64,000 bases of DNA from Bog-756 sp963756515 (GTDB lineage Bacteria > Actinomycetota > Acidimicrobiia > Acidimicrobiales > RAAP-2). Both the position numbers and the translations under genes were made by a program. The notes under the pieces are model-generated. The model was not told the DNA's origin. It did no database searches and saw nothing but the letters and a program-made list of their open reading frames with translations. Below, piece by piece: positions 44,672-52,743 of this stretch (positions within the stretch are counted from its first letter, which is position 1; the number at the start of each line of letters is the position of its first letter). The stretch is from NCBI GenBank assembly GCA_963756515.1, contig CAVWNV010000005.1, positions 186,001 through 250,000 on the forward strand, written 5' to 3'.

Positions 44672-45848
44672 TGTGGGTGCCGAGAATGTCATCCGGGTAC
44701 CTTGACGAGGACTTTCCCGGAATGGCCGTGGAAGACGAAACTGGGCCATGGCCCTCTCGTTCCTCTACCTAGCCTTCACTAAACTCCTCCAGTTGGTGCG
44801 CCTCGGCCACCATGACGGCGACGAGTTGGCGATCGAGATCGTCATGCTCCGTCACGAGGTGGCTGTGCTCCGTCGCCAGGTGCTCCGGCCGGCCTTGAAG
44901 CCACGGGATCGAGCCCTGTTCGCCGGATTGAGTCGACTCATGAACCGAAGACGTCGAGGTCGGTTCTTCGTGCAGCCCGAGACCCTGCTCCGGTGGCACC
45001 GGGATCTCGTCCGGCGCAAGTGGACTCATCCCCACCGACCTGGGCGGCCGAGCATCCCCGCGGGAACGGTGGCGATCATCCTCCGGCTGGCTCGAGAGAA
45101 TCCCACCTGGGGCTACCGCCGGATACAGGGCGAGTTGGCGACAACGGGTGTCGTCCTTGCTCCCTCGAGCGTCTGGAGTGTCCTTCGCCGCCATGGCATC
45201 GACCCGTCACGGGCTCGCAAGGGTCCGACTTGGTCGGAGTTCCTCCGTTCCCAGGCGTCGTCGATGTTGGCTTGCGACTTCTTCTCCGTCGACACGGTGT
45301 TACTGAAGCGCCTCTACGTGCTGTTCTTCATCGAGCTCGATACCAGACGGGTGCACGTGACCGGGATCACTGCTCATCCGACCGGCTCCTGGGTGGTCCA
45401 GCAGGCGAGGAACCTGACCATGGTGCTGGAGGAACGGGTCAAGCCCGTCAAGTTCCTGATCCGTGACCGGGATACCAAGTTCACCTCGAGCTTCGACGAG
45501 GTTCTCCGGGCCGAAGGCATCCGGATCATCCGCACCCCGGTCAGAGTTCCCCGGGCAAATGCATTCGCCGAACGCTTCGTCGGCACCGTGCGTCGTGAAT
45601 GCCTCGATCTGATGCTCATCTTCGGTCGTGGACATCTAGAACGAGTCCTGGCCGAGTACGTGGACCACTACAACGAGCAACGGCCTCACCGAGGGCTGGG
45701 TCAGCTGGCTCCGCTCAACGTTGAACCGCCGCCGCCCATCGGTGATCCCGAGCTGCGGTATCTGCGTCGCAAGGATGTCGTCTTCGGTCTGATCCATGAA
45801 TACCGGTTGGCGGCCTGACCTGGCCGGATGGGATTCTCGGCACCCACA
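44672..45848 (+). mobile_element. rve-type insertion sequence, intact copy 1
   Basis: A 1,177-bp element bounded by imperfect inverted repeats beginning TGTGGGTGCCGAGAAT (23 of 25 bases agree between the ends). It holds one transposase gene. A second copy (57835-60257) shows the same limits. No clear target duplication flanks this copy. Immediately beyond its right end, 45853-45875 holds another degenerate repeat of the same terminal sequence, suggesting an older neighbouring insertion. Confidence 0.85.
44748..45818 (+). CDS. Transposase with integrase core (DDE, rve fold)
   Basis: A 356-residue transposase. The N-terminus holds a helix-turn-helix and the YRRIQGELATTG motif of IS3/IS481-like transposases. 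The rve catalytic residues are Asp177 (ACDFFSVD), Asp240 (RDRDTKF) and Glu275 (FAERFVG), with the normal 34-residue spacing between the last two. The C-terminus contains YNEQRPHRGLG. It is a single frame with no orfA/orfB split. Intact here, split by an IS3 element in copy 2. Confidence 0.9.
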   Translation: MALSFLYLAFTKLLQLVRLGHHDGDELAIEIVMLRHEVAVLRRQVLRPALKPRDRALFAGLSRLMNRRRRGRFFVQPETLLRWHRDLVRRKWTHPHRPGRPSIPAGTVAIILRLARENPTWGYRRIQGELATTGVVLAPSSVWSVLRRHGIDPSRARKGPTWSEFLRSQASSMLACDFFSVDTVLLKRLYVLFFIELDTRRVHVTGITAHPTGSWVVQQARNLTMVLEERVKPVKFLIRDRDTKFTSSFDEVLRAEGIRIIRTPVRVPRANAFAERFVGTVRRECLDLMLIFGRGHLERVLAEYVDHYNEQRPHRGLGQLAPLNVEPPPPIGDPELRYLRRKDVVFGLIHEYRLAA

Positions 45849-46096
45849 ACTTGGATGGCATTTTCGGCACCCACACGTCCCTACGGGCCGCGTCAACGAA
45901 GGCTCGGAGATCCCGCGGCTGGATCACGTGCAGTTGGCCCGATCTTGATGCGGCGGAAAGCCCTGGCAGCCGGCCATACCGCGAACTACAGGACCCAAGA
46001 TCTAACGGGGACCGCCAAGGGAGGGCATTTTGACTGAACGATTTTCAATCTGGGTGTTCCGTTTAAGCCCGGTGATCTCGAGGACTCAGTTTGGCG
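45849..46096. other. IS-scarred non-coding stretch
   Basis: It begins with a degenerate IS end (45853-45875). The rest shows no supported gene, although short fragments without start codons read like recombinase or transposase remnants. It ends at the stop of the lipoprotein gene on the minus strand. Confidence 0.5.
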
Positions 46097-46846
46097 TCAT
46101 CCCGTCGAGGTGCCAGCGAGGTCGAAGCCCAAATCAGGTCCGTAGGGAGTCGACTCAGATCCGGGTCCAGCGAACGAAGATACGCCAAAGCCATAGTTTG
46201 CTGCGCTCGCCACAAAAGTCATAGACGACAGCAGGGAGGGGTCACCATTTGGTGTGCTGGGACTGTAGTAGTTGTGGAAGACGACGAATCCAAAGATTTG
46301 GCACGATTGCTGCGGACCGAGGCTACATGCAATACCCGGTCCTGCTGTAGAGTCCGAACATTGAGCATTAATGTTGTCTGAAGCGGTGAACTCAAACTCA
46401 AGTGAATCAACTGAGGTATACCAATCGTTGTCATCAATACCCGTGTCGGAAACGAAATCGAACCCGACCGACTGAGAGAATCCTGAAGTGGTATTGATCA
46501 GAGAGAGTTCAAAAGGAATCACAGCGTCTGTCTGCGGATTTCCCTGGCAATAGCTGCTTGCTGTTATCGGACCATTGACGTCTCCTGATCCGAATGCCTC
46601 CACTTGGCCCGCCATGATCTGTCCAGACGCCGTGTACCCATTTGTTCCCGTAAGGGTAAGCGACCAATCATTCGTAAATGTTGGCTGAGCGAGTGTAGTT
46701 GTCGTGACTGGCTGGGTTGTTGACGGTCCCTGTGAGGAGTCGGACGGTGAGGAGGCATGAAGTGAAGTTGCAGCACGTACGCTGCTGCAACCCGCCAAGA
46801 GGATAAGCGACGTGAGAACTCCTACAACCAAGTATCGATGTTTCAC
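46097..46846 (-). CDS. Putative lipoprotein (island gene)
   Basis: A 249-residue exported protein. The lipobox LLAGC with Cys20 follows a classic signal sequence (KHRYLVVGVLTSLI). A Ser/Thr linker precedes a beta-rich domain with several cysteines and a C-terminal Gly/Ser-rich end. Codon use is clearly more AT-rich than in the chromosomal backbone, pointing to recent acquisition. No family is recognised. It is probably cotranscribed with the small membrane protein gene 55 bp upstream. Confidence 0.65.
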   Translation of the reverse strand: MKHRYLVVGVLTSLILLAGCSSVRAATSLHASSPSDSSQGPSTTQPVTTTTLAQPTFTNDWSLTLTGTNGYTASGQIMAGQVEAFGSGDVNGPITASSYCQGNPQTDAVIPFELSLINTTSGFSQSVGFDFVSDTGIDDNDWYTSVDSLEFEFTASDNINAQCSDSTAGPGIACSLGPQQSCQIFGFVVFHNYYSPSTPNGDPSLLSSMTFVASAANYGFGVSSFAGPGSESTPYGPDLGFDLAGTSTG

Positions 46847-46901
46847 TGTGTACCCCTAGTTCGGCCTATTGTCTGGCGTTTAAGGGACGATCGGCCACGC
46901 G

Positions 46902-47090
46902 TCACCATGACCAGATCCAAAGGACAAAGCGACCGCCACGAAATAGGTAGATGGCGTATGGTCCGAAAATTAGAGACCCTCCCAAGCCCACCAAATGGCC
47001 CGTGCAAAGGGTGAGGAAACTGGCGACAGCAAGGATTGAGTAGTAGATCCATGCTTTGGAGCGGCGCCGGCATGGAGTGGAGGTAGGCAT
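46902..47090 (-). CDS. Small two-helix membrane protein
   Basis: A 62-residue protein: a basic start (TSTPCRRRSKAW), then two hydrophobic segments (about 16-33 and 39-60). ATG 47090 has AGGAG 8 nt upstream, a better ribosome site than most genes here. Not recognised. Its neighbour downstream is the lipoprotein, so both may act at the membrane. Confidence 0.55.
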   Translation of the reverse strand: MPTSTPCRRRSKAWIYYSILAVASFLTLCTGHLVGLGGSLIFGPYAIYLFRGGRFVLWIWSW

Positions 47091-47272
47091 AAGAATCTCC
47101 TATTCGGTTGCTAAATCGATAGGAGCATCTTCAACCCCTCGAGTTGCTGAAGTAAGGGGTAGGGCTCCCCTGATTCAGCGCGATGAATGACCGCGTTGGA
47201 GCCTCGGGACGAACGTCTCCGCAAATCTCAATATTTCTCGACACAAGAGATGAACGGGCTGGGTGCAGTGAC

Positions 47273-48382
47273 CTAGTGGTCTGTCGCGGAATTGACTTGG
47301 GTGAGTGAGGCCCTTCCCCGCTTGACCTTGGTGATGATCTCGTCGGCCTGTTTGTGCCAGACAAAGGGCTTGGGGTTGTCGTTCCAGTGTTCGGCCCAAA
47401 GTTCAATGGCTTCGATGAGCTGTGGCACGGAGGTGAAGACGCCGCGTCGGAGTCGACGCTCGGTCAGCTCGTTGAACCAGCGCTCGATGAGGTTGAGCCA
47501 CGACGAGCTGGTCGGCGTGAAGTGCAGGTGCCAACGTGCACGCTTCGGATCGTCCAACCACGCGGCGACGGGCGGCGCCTTGTGAGCTGAAAGGTTGTCG
47601 AGCACAACATGGACTTCGAGGTCCTTCGGCACGTGCAGGTCGATGAACTTGAAAAAGGCAAGCACGTCGGTCGCCTTGTGGGACTTCTTGGTGTCGAAGA
47701 GGACTTCGCCGGTGGCCACGTTCATGGCGGCGAACAGATCGGTGGTCCCGTGCCGCTTGTAGTCGTGGGTCAGGGTCGTCCCTCGTCCCTTCTTCATAGG
47801 AAGCGACGGCTGGGTGCGGTCGAGGGCCTGGACCTGGGTCTTCTCATCAAAGCTGAACACCACGGCCCGCTCGGGAGGGTTCAAATAGAGCCCGACCACG
47901 TCGACCAGCTTCTCCTCGAAGTGCGGGTCGTTCGAGACCTTGAAGGTGTCGACCTTCCAGGGCTTCAGGTTGTGGTCCCGCCAGATGCGGGCGACCGAGT
48001 CCTTGCCGATCCCGAACCGAGTGGCCATGAGTCGAGTAGTCCAGTGGGTCGATCCATCGTCGGGTGTCGCGTGCAGCGTGTCGTGCACGACGGCGGCCAC
48101 TGTTCCCTCGGGAAGCCAGGACTTGCGCCCTCGGCCCGGTGCGATGCGGCCCACGCCCTCGACACCCTCAGATTCGAACCGCCGACGCCACGCCCGCACC
48201 GACTCGTTCGAAGTGTGACAACGCCTCGCCACTTCGTTGGTGCCGACGCCGTCGGCAGCCAGCAACAATGCCTTCGCCTGCACCACTCTGCGATGTCCGA
48301 GCGTCGTCGACCGTGCGATCACTTCGAGCGCCGTTCGCTGCTCGTCGGTCATGGCCAGCCGGGGTGCGATCACCGTACTCAT
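47273..48382 (-). CDS. IS630-family transposase (copy A)
   Basis: A 369-residue transposase. The N-terminal helix-turn-helix includes EVARRCHTSNESVRAWRRRF. The DDE domain shows FSFDEKTQVQAL, VVLDNLSAH and SSSWLNLIERWFNELTERRLRRG. The stop codon TAG is completed by the flanking TA target, so the last base of the gene frame lies outside the element. Protein identical to copy B. Confidence 0.95.
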   Translation of the reverse strand: MSTVIAPRLAMTDEQRTALEVIARSTTLGHRRVVQAKALLLAADGVGTNEVARRCHTSNESVRAWRRRFESEGVEGVGRIAPGRGRKSWLPEGTVAAVVHDTLHATPDDGSTHWTTRLMATRFGIGKDSVARIWRDHNLKPWKVDTFKVSNDPHFEEKLVDVVGLYLNPPERAVVFSFDEKTQVQALDRTQPSLPMKKGRGTTLTHDYKRHGTTDLFAAMNVATGEVLFDTKKSHKATDVLAFFKFIDLHVPKDLEVHVVLDNLSAHKAPPVAAWLDDPKRARWHLHFTPTSSSWLNLIERWFNELTERRLRRGVFTSVPQLIEAIELWAEHWNDNPKPFVWHKQADEIITKVKRGRASLTQVNSATDH

Positions 48383-48424
48383 GGTGCCACCTTAGCTATC
48401 CAAGCTATATCAACGACGGAGCAC
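47276..48424 (-). mobile_element. IS630-family insertion sequence, copy A
   Basis: A 1,149-bp element flanked by the TA dinucleotide on both sides (47274-47275 and 48425-48426), as expected for IS630/Tc1-type insertion. The ends are short inverted repeats GTGGTCTGTCG and GTGCTCCGTCG. The same element with the same ends and protein lies at 62817-63965 in the opposite orientation. Confidence 0.92.
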
Positions 48425-48493
48425 TAGGCCTAGGGGAGCTATCGAATCGAGTCAGATGATGCCGTCAGCTGAAATGGCCGACATGACGATGTG

Positions 48494-49663
48494 TCACTTG
48501 GCAAAGAACCCGTGGGTATCGCCTGAACTGTCGATATAGGAACCGACGACATCTCCCTTGTCGTTGATCCCGTTCACAACGGTCGAGCCAATGCCATCGG
48601 GGTCGTTGATACTCTGCCAGACCGAGTGTGGACCGGTCGGCTCAGATAACACAAAGCCGTGCATGACCCCCGAACTGTCCAGATACGACCCGACTATCTG
48701 GCTTTTGTTGTTGATCCCCATGGCCCGGGTGTCCCTTCCGCCTTTGAACTGGAAGGTATAGAGTTTGCCGTTTGGCAGCAGTAGGAAGCTCGAAGTCCCA
48801 CCCGACGACGTCGTAAAGCCAACGATCTGCCCATCGTTGTTGATGCCGGTTGCCTCTACGCTGCTAGCCCCTTGGATTGGGAGCGGAATGTACGTATTGC
48901 CGTCTTGGTTCAGCTTGAAGGCGTGAGAACCGCCCGACGGATCCTCGTAGAAACCCACGGTCCATCCCGGGTCGTTGATGCCGAGGAATCGGACACTTCC
49001 GGTCATGTGCGGAGTGTTTGGTTCGTTGTACGGACCGAAGACACCCTGCCACTTCACGAAGAGGGATTTGTTGCCTTCGGAGTCCACCGAGATCCCGGCG
49101 ATGTCACCTTCGTTGTTTATGGCTGTGATCTGAGTCTGTACGGAGCTCGGAAAGGGCTTGCCGATACTCACGAAGGAGGATCCTCCGTACGGTTCACTGA
49201 CGAGGTAGCCCTGACTCGGATGACCGCTCGAACCGTTCCCGTAGTAGCCGGCGATCACGTTCGAATTGCTGATGCCCGTGAGCCGATTGAACGTCCCAGC
49301 CGGATTGTTGATGGGTGTGAAGTGATAGCTGGATTTGGCAACGGTGACAGTTGGTGCCGGACCACCAAGAATGTCGATGACAAGCACGGCTACAGCGGCT
49401 GCGGCGACGATAGCTAGACCGATGGCTATGGTGATCGATCGTCGAGTGATTCGACGCACCGGGCGACTCTGTTTGTGATCCACGGGGTTGGTTGGGTTGC
49501 GTCGCGGTGCAGCCGGGCTGAGGATGTCTGGGCCAGCCTCAAGGCTGGAGCGCCGGAGTTGACCAACCCAGTTGGCGACTCCCGGAGGCCGCTCGTCGGG
49601 GTCAGCCGCGAGCATGGCCATCACCCGGTCGGCAACTTCGGGGCGATCGCTCAGCTCTGGCAC
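48494..49663 (-). CDS. HAF-repeat extracellular domain, C-terminal part of a frameshifted receptor kinase
   Basis: The first 40 residues are the end of a kinase domain (PELSDRPEVADRVMAMLAADPDERPP), out of frame with the kinase gene upstream. A basic segment and one membrane helix (SITIAIGLAIVAAAAVAVLVI) follow. Residues about 115-389 hold six repeats of the HAF type, each with a GINNxGQIVG core and SSGxxHGF end. HAF repeats are predicted extracellular beta structures. Together with 49651-50427 this makes one kinase-helix-sensor protein of about 645 residues, broken by a one-base shift near 49670-49690. Confidence 0.75.
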   Translation of the reverse strand: MPELSDRPEVADRVMAMLAADPDERPPGVANWVGQLRRSSLEAGPDILSPAAPRRNPTNPVDHKQSRPVRRITRRSITIAIGLAIVAAAAVAVLVIDILGGPAPTVTVAKSSYHFTPINNPAGTFNRLTGISNSNVIAGYYGNGSSGHPSQGYLVSEPYGGSSFVSIGKPFPSSVQTQITAINNEGDIAGISVDSEGNKSLFVKWQGVFGPYNEPNTPHMTGSVRFLGINDPGWTVGFYEDPSGGSHAFKLNQDGNTYIPLPIQGASSVEATGINNDGQIVGFTTSSGGTSSFLLLPNGKLYTFQFKGGRDTRAMGINNKSQIVGSYLDSSGVMHGFVLSEPTGPHSVWQSINDPDGIGSTVVNGINDKGDVVGSYIDSSGDTHGFFAK

Positions 49664-50427
49664 CGCGACCAGCGCTGCGCACGCGTCGCTTCTGGCTGGT
49701 GCCAGGGCCGCAGCTCAGAACCGGTTAGAACGAAGTAGGCCACGGCACCGAAGCCGTAACGGTCCGAGGCCGCCGAATAGTTTCCGGCGTCAAGAGATTC
49801 GGGGGCGAGGTAACCCGGGGTCCCCACTACCCCAGTCAGGCGCTGGCCGTCGGGCAGACCTCGAGTGAGACCGAAGTCTACGAGCACGCTGCCGTGGTCG
49901 GTCACGAGTATGTTCGCCGGCTTAATGTCCCTGTGCACGACCGGTACACCACCTGTGGCCCGTCCCGAGTGCATCAGGTCCAGCGCTGCCGCCACCCCGA
50001 TCAGTACCTTGAGATCGTCGATCGGATCGCGGTCGAGGCGATGGCGTACCCATTCGTCCAGTGATTCCCCTTCCACCCAGTTCATGACCAGATAGAGGGT
50101 CTCTTCCTCGCCGGCCTGCCCAGGGAGATGGGGAAGAGGTCCAAGAAACCCATCGCGCACTGGGACAACGCCGGGGACCTGCAGGGAACGCAGCAGCTCA
50201 ACCTGCTCGGTCCAACGGGAATGCCACTCGTCAACACTTGACAGGAACCGAGGCTGGAGCATCTTGATTGCAACGTCCAGCGTCACCCCAGCGGTCGTGG
50301 TGATGGTCCCTCGATAGAGGATGCCTTCGGCGCCGCTGGTGAACGCGGCGCCGAGCACATAGCGATCCGGGTCGGTAGTCGGTCCCACCCGAAACTGCGG
50401 GGCACCATTTGAGTTCTTTTCGCTCAT
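49651..50427 (-). CDS. Ser/Thr protein kinase domain (frameshifted N-terminal part)
   Basis: A 258-residue kinase with VDVAIKMLQP (ATP lysine), VVHRDIKPANILV (catalytic loop), VDFGLTRG and GTPGYLAPESL. Its last residues (RAQRWSRCQS) are out of frame; the -1 frame restores an Ala-rich helix leading into PELSDRPEVADR, the expected kinase C-lobe. ATG 50427 overlaps the stop of the FHA protein gene (ATGA). Whether the shift is real, programmed or a sequencing error cannot be told. Confidence 0.85.
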   Translation of the reverse strand: MSEKNSNGAPQFRVGPTTDPDRYVLGAAFTSGAEGILYRGTITTTAGVTLDVAIKMLQPRFLSSVDEWHSRWTEQVELLRSLQVPGVVPVRDGFLGPLPHLPGQAGEEETLYLVMNWVEGESLDEWVRHRLDRDPIDDLKVLIGVAAALDLMHSGRATGGVPVVHRDIKPANILVTDHGSVLVDFGLTRGLPDGQRLTGVVGTPGYLAPESLDAGNYSAASDRYGFGAVAYFVLTGSELRPWHQPEATRAQRWSRCQS

Positions 50428-51113
50428 TGTGCTCCCCCCAATCTGGCCAGATCGTCTTGCACAAGTAGACCGTTGGCCACCACGTAGTCAGCCAGGTCGT
50501 AGTTGGCGTGAGGACCCTCAAAATAAGCCTCGATGCGTGCGGCTCGGTCCTTCAAACGCTCGATCTGTTTCCGGACTGTCACGGCTGTCCACGGTGGTCC
50601 AAGCAGTGTTGCCGCCTGCTGGTACGTCCGAGGCCGAGTGGAGCGCCGAGGGAATGCCTCGAGATAGCCCGAGAACATGGCCACCAGCACATCTTTGTCA
50701 CGCTCGCTCAATCGAAGGTTCCCTGCCAGCAACGTGCCCGAGGTGATCTGGCTTCCTGCCACTCGGGCCAGGTCGCTCTCGGGAATGACCACTTCAACGC
50801 GATGGGTGTAGATCGCCCCCGGCACCAAGACCGTCAGTCTGTCGACATTGATGGCGAACCGCTGCCCGCACTCCAAGCGCTGTGGCTGTCCGCCCGCGCC
50901 GTCATCGAGGAGCAGACGCCGCTTGCGGCTGTGGTTCACCAACCACCACAGACCCCACATCCATTCGACAGCACCAGCTTTTGCGGAGATTCCCATGTCG
51001 GTGGCGTCCAGCCCCACCACACCGTCACCATCGGCCCGTCCAAAGACAAACGGCTGATCGGACGCGACTTGAAACTCGTCGCCACCAATCAGCACCATCG
51101 CCGCCTTTGACAC
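50424..51113 (-). CDS. FHA-like and winged-helix protein paired with kinase
   Basis: A 229-residue soluble protein. The N-terminal half resembles an FHA fold (PFVFGRADGDGVVGLDATDMGISAKAGAVEW...LLLDD) but lacks the canonical SxxH and NG motifs, so phosphothreonine binding is uncertain. The C-terminal 85 residues (LRLSERDKDVLVAMFSGYLEAF, then PPWTAVTVRKQIERLKDRA) look like a winged helix or response-regulator-type HTH. It is the first gene of an operon with the HAF-repeat kinase. A kinase-controlled transcription factor is a reasonable inference. Confidence 0.65.
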   Translation of the reverse strand: MSKAAMVLIGGDEFQVASDQPFVFGRADGDGVVGLDATDMGISAKAGAVEWMWGLWWLVNHSRKRRLLLDDGAGGQPQRLECGQRFAINVDRLTVLVPGAIYTHRVEVVIPESDLARVAGSQITSGTLLAGNLRLSERDKDVLVAMFSGYLEAFPRRSTRPRTYQQAATLLGPPWTAVTVRKQIERLKDRAARIEAYFEGPHANYDLADYVVANGLLVQDDLARLGGAQ

Positions 51114-51197
51114 GCCAACCGCCTCTCAATGCTGTCCGCAGTCCGTACAGATCCTGTACCCGTCGGACAGCATTACCCCATCCCCATCTGGGAGCAA

Positions 51198-51273
51198 GGG
51201 GGAGGCCTCCCTCTAGCCCAGCGCCACGATCCACCTCAGCATGTCTTGAGGCGGTGGCATTGGGTCCACCGGA
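51198..51273 (+). promoter_or_regulatory. Island leader motif, copy 1
   Basis: Block A GGGGGAGGCCTCCCTCTAG, then a conserved CTCAnnATGnCTY, then a hairpin GGTGG...CCACC with loop CATTGGGT. It ends 17 nt before the start (51291) of the double zinc-ribbon protein, just upstream of its AGGAG site. It shares this pattern with three other sites in the island. The downstream genes differ, so the element itself, not the gene, is conserved. Confidence 0.6.
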
Positions 51274-51290
51274 AACCTCCAGGAGCTGAA

Positions 51291-52424
51291 ATGCCTAATC
51301 CGACCCCCTCTGTCTCACACACACGCATATCAGAGCCAGTTCCTGCGGCCCGACCGGCACCATCACCGCAGGGGACGAGACCAGGCGAGGTGGATTGGAC
51401 CTGCCCGACTTGTACGGCCGTTCAACAATTCACCGGTCGCTCAGCGAGTGTCACATGCTGGAATTGCTATCGGGCGTTCTACTTCTACAGCTGCCCGGTG
51501 TGCCAGGCCAGCGGCTGTTATCTGAATCACGGTCGAACCACCTGTGAATCGTGCCGTCGAATGATTCGCATCCCAAAGCCCGGATTCGCGAGTGAACTGG
51601 CCGACAGGCCAGATGGGGCTAAGCCCTCAACGGTGGCCGCCTATATCGGGACGGCAGACATCAACGCGGCAGCCGATGCCTCCCTCGCCTTGGCCGGCAC
51701 CGGCTCCGCGCCACCCGCTCAAGGTGCCTGGGCTGACCCTGAAGGCGGAGTGCCCATGAGCGGCAACGTGGTCTGGGAATGTCACGGGTGCTACTTCGTG
51801 CAATACCAAGCACGCTCCGCCGAGTCCCCTGAGTGCACCCGATGCCGGCGAACCTTCCATTGCTATCAGTGCCCATTCTGCCGTTCTACCGACTACTTCG
51901 CCGGGAGCGGAAGACGGCCATGCCCGTCCTGTCGTCACATTATCCAGCTTCCCAAGCCTGGCTACGCCAGCTTGATGGCCGACAAGAACGACGCCGCTCG
52001 CCTGTCAAACATCGGTGCCTGGGCCGACTGTCATCCCGGACAAGACGGAGCATCGACGCCAGCAGATTCGCGGTCTCCGATCCAAGTACAGCCACCACAC
52101 CGCCAGTACGGCGCGGGGACGATGGGGTCGCCACCCTATGCCGCCGCCAGAGTCATGCCCGTCGCTCCAGCCACTAACGGAATGGCCATTGCCTCACTGG
52201 TCTTCGGGGTCTTCTGGATGTTCGGCCTGGGTTCGGTCCTTGCGGTGATCTTCGGCTTCATTGCCAAGAAGCAGATCGAAGAAAGCGACGGGACCCAGGG
52301 CGGCCAGGGTCTAGCCATCGCGGGACTCGTGCTGGGATTCTTCGGGGTGGCGATGTTCGTGATCGCCATCATCGCTCTCGCCGCAGCCTCCACCTCCCTT
52401 CCGCAGTACCCGACTGGCCCCTGA
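51291..52424 (+). CDS. Double zinc-ribbon membrane protein with DUF4190-like tail
   Basis: A 377-residue protein. Two similar zinc-binding modules (about 35-95 and 155-220) each have four CxxC-type pairs (WTCPTCTAV, CWNCYRAF, CPVCQASG, CESCRRMI and WECHGCYFV, CTRCRRTF, CPFCRST, CPSCRHII), each module ending in I(R/Q)(I/L)PKPG(F/Y)AS. A Pro/Gln-rich linker leads to two membrane helices separated by a loop with KKQIEESDGTQGGQGLAIAGL, the DUF4190 pattern. ATG 51291 follows AGGAG; a longer frame from 51129 would read through the leader motif and is rejected. Function unknown, possibly an envelope-linked sensor or adaptor. Confidence 0.75.
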   Translation: MPNPTPSVSHTRISEPVPAARPAPSPQGTRPGEVDWTCPTCTAVQQFTGRSASVTCWNCYRAFYFYSCPVCQASGCYLNHGRTTCESCRRMIRIPKPGFASELADRPDGAKPSTVAAYIGTADINAAADASLALAGTGSAPPAQGAWADPEGGVPMSGNVVWECHGCYFVQYQARSAESPECTRCRRTFHCYQCPFCRSTDYFAGSGRRPCPSCRHIIQLPKPGYASLMADKNDAARLSNIGAWADCHPGQDGASTPADSRSPIQVQPPHRQYGAGTMGSPPYAAARVMPVAPATNGMAIASLVFGVFWMFGLGSVLAVIFGFIAKKQIEESDGTQGGQGLAIAGLVLGFFGVAMFVIAIIALAAASTSLPQYPTGP

Positions 52425-52648
52425 ACTTCACCGAACGTGGCAGCACATTGGGCGTTGGCGAGATGGATGTGCCGGTGGCGAGGCGGGATCAACACCACTA
52501 CGGACGGCCGATTTCGATCGCACAGATATCGGTGCTGTGGGAGAAGACCAGCCAGGTTCTGCCATCGGGGACCCCTGGGCGACCTGGGTCGTGGTGCGGA
52601 CGATGACCTCAGGCTCCTACCGACACCTCTACCCTGGCTTGACACGTT

Positions 52649-52726
52649 GGGGGGAGGTCTCCCTCTACCCCAACTCGAGTCCCGGTCTCAAGATGACTTG
52701 TAGAGGTGGCAATGAGGTCCACCGGA
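52649..52726 (+). promoter_or_regulatory. Island leader motif, copy 2
   Basis: GGGGGGAGGTCTCCCTCTAC, conserved CTCAAGATGACTT, then GGTGGCAATGAGGTCCACC as a 5-bp-stem hairpin. Here CCTCTAC in block A is the exact complement of GTAGAGG in block B, so a long-range stem is possible. A TTGACA lies 8 bp upstream of block A. The motif ends 17 nt before ATG 52744, which has AAGGAGG. Confidence 0.65.
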
Positions 52727-52743
52727 GTGTCTAAGGAGGCGCG

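Noticed and set aside
44669..45851. Target-site duplication around rve-type IS copy 1
   Set aside because: The flanks ACC and ACT do not match; no convincing duplication of any length was found.
51129..51290. Longer start for the zinc-ribbon protein (ATG 51129)
   Set aside because: That frame would translate the leader motif, and ATG 51291 has a clean AGGAG site and the same 17-nt spacing from the motif as in the other copies.
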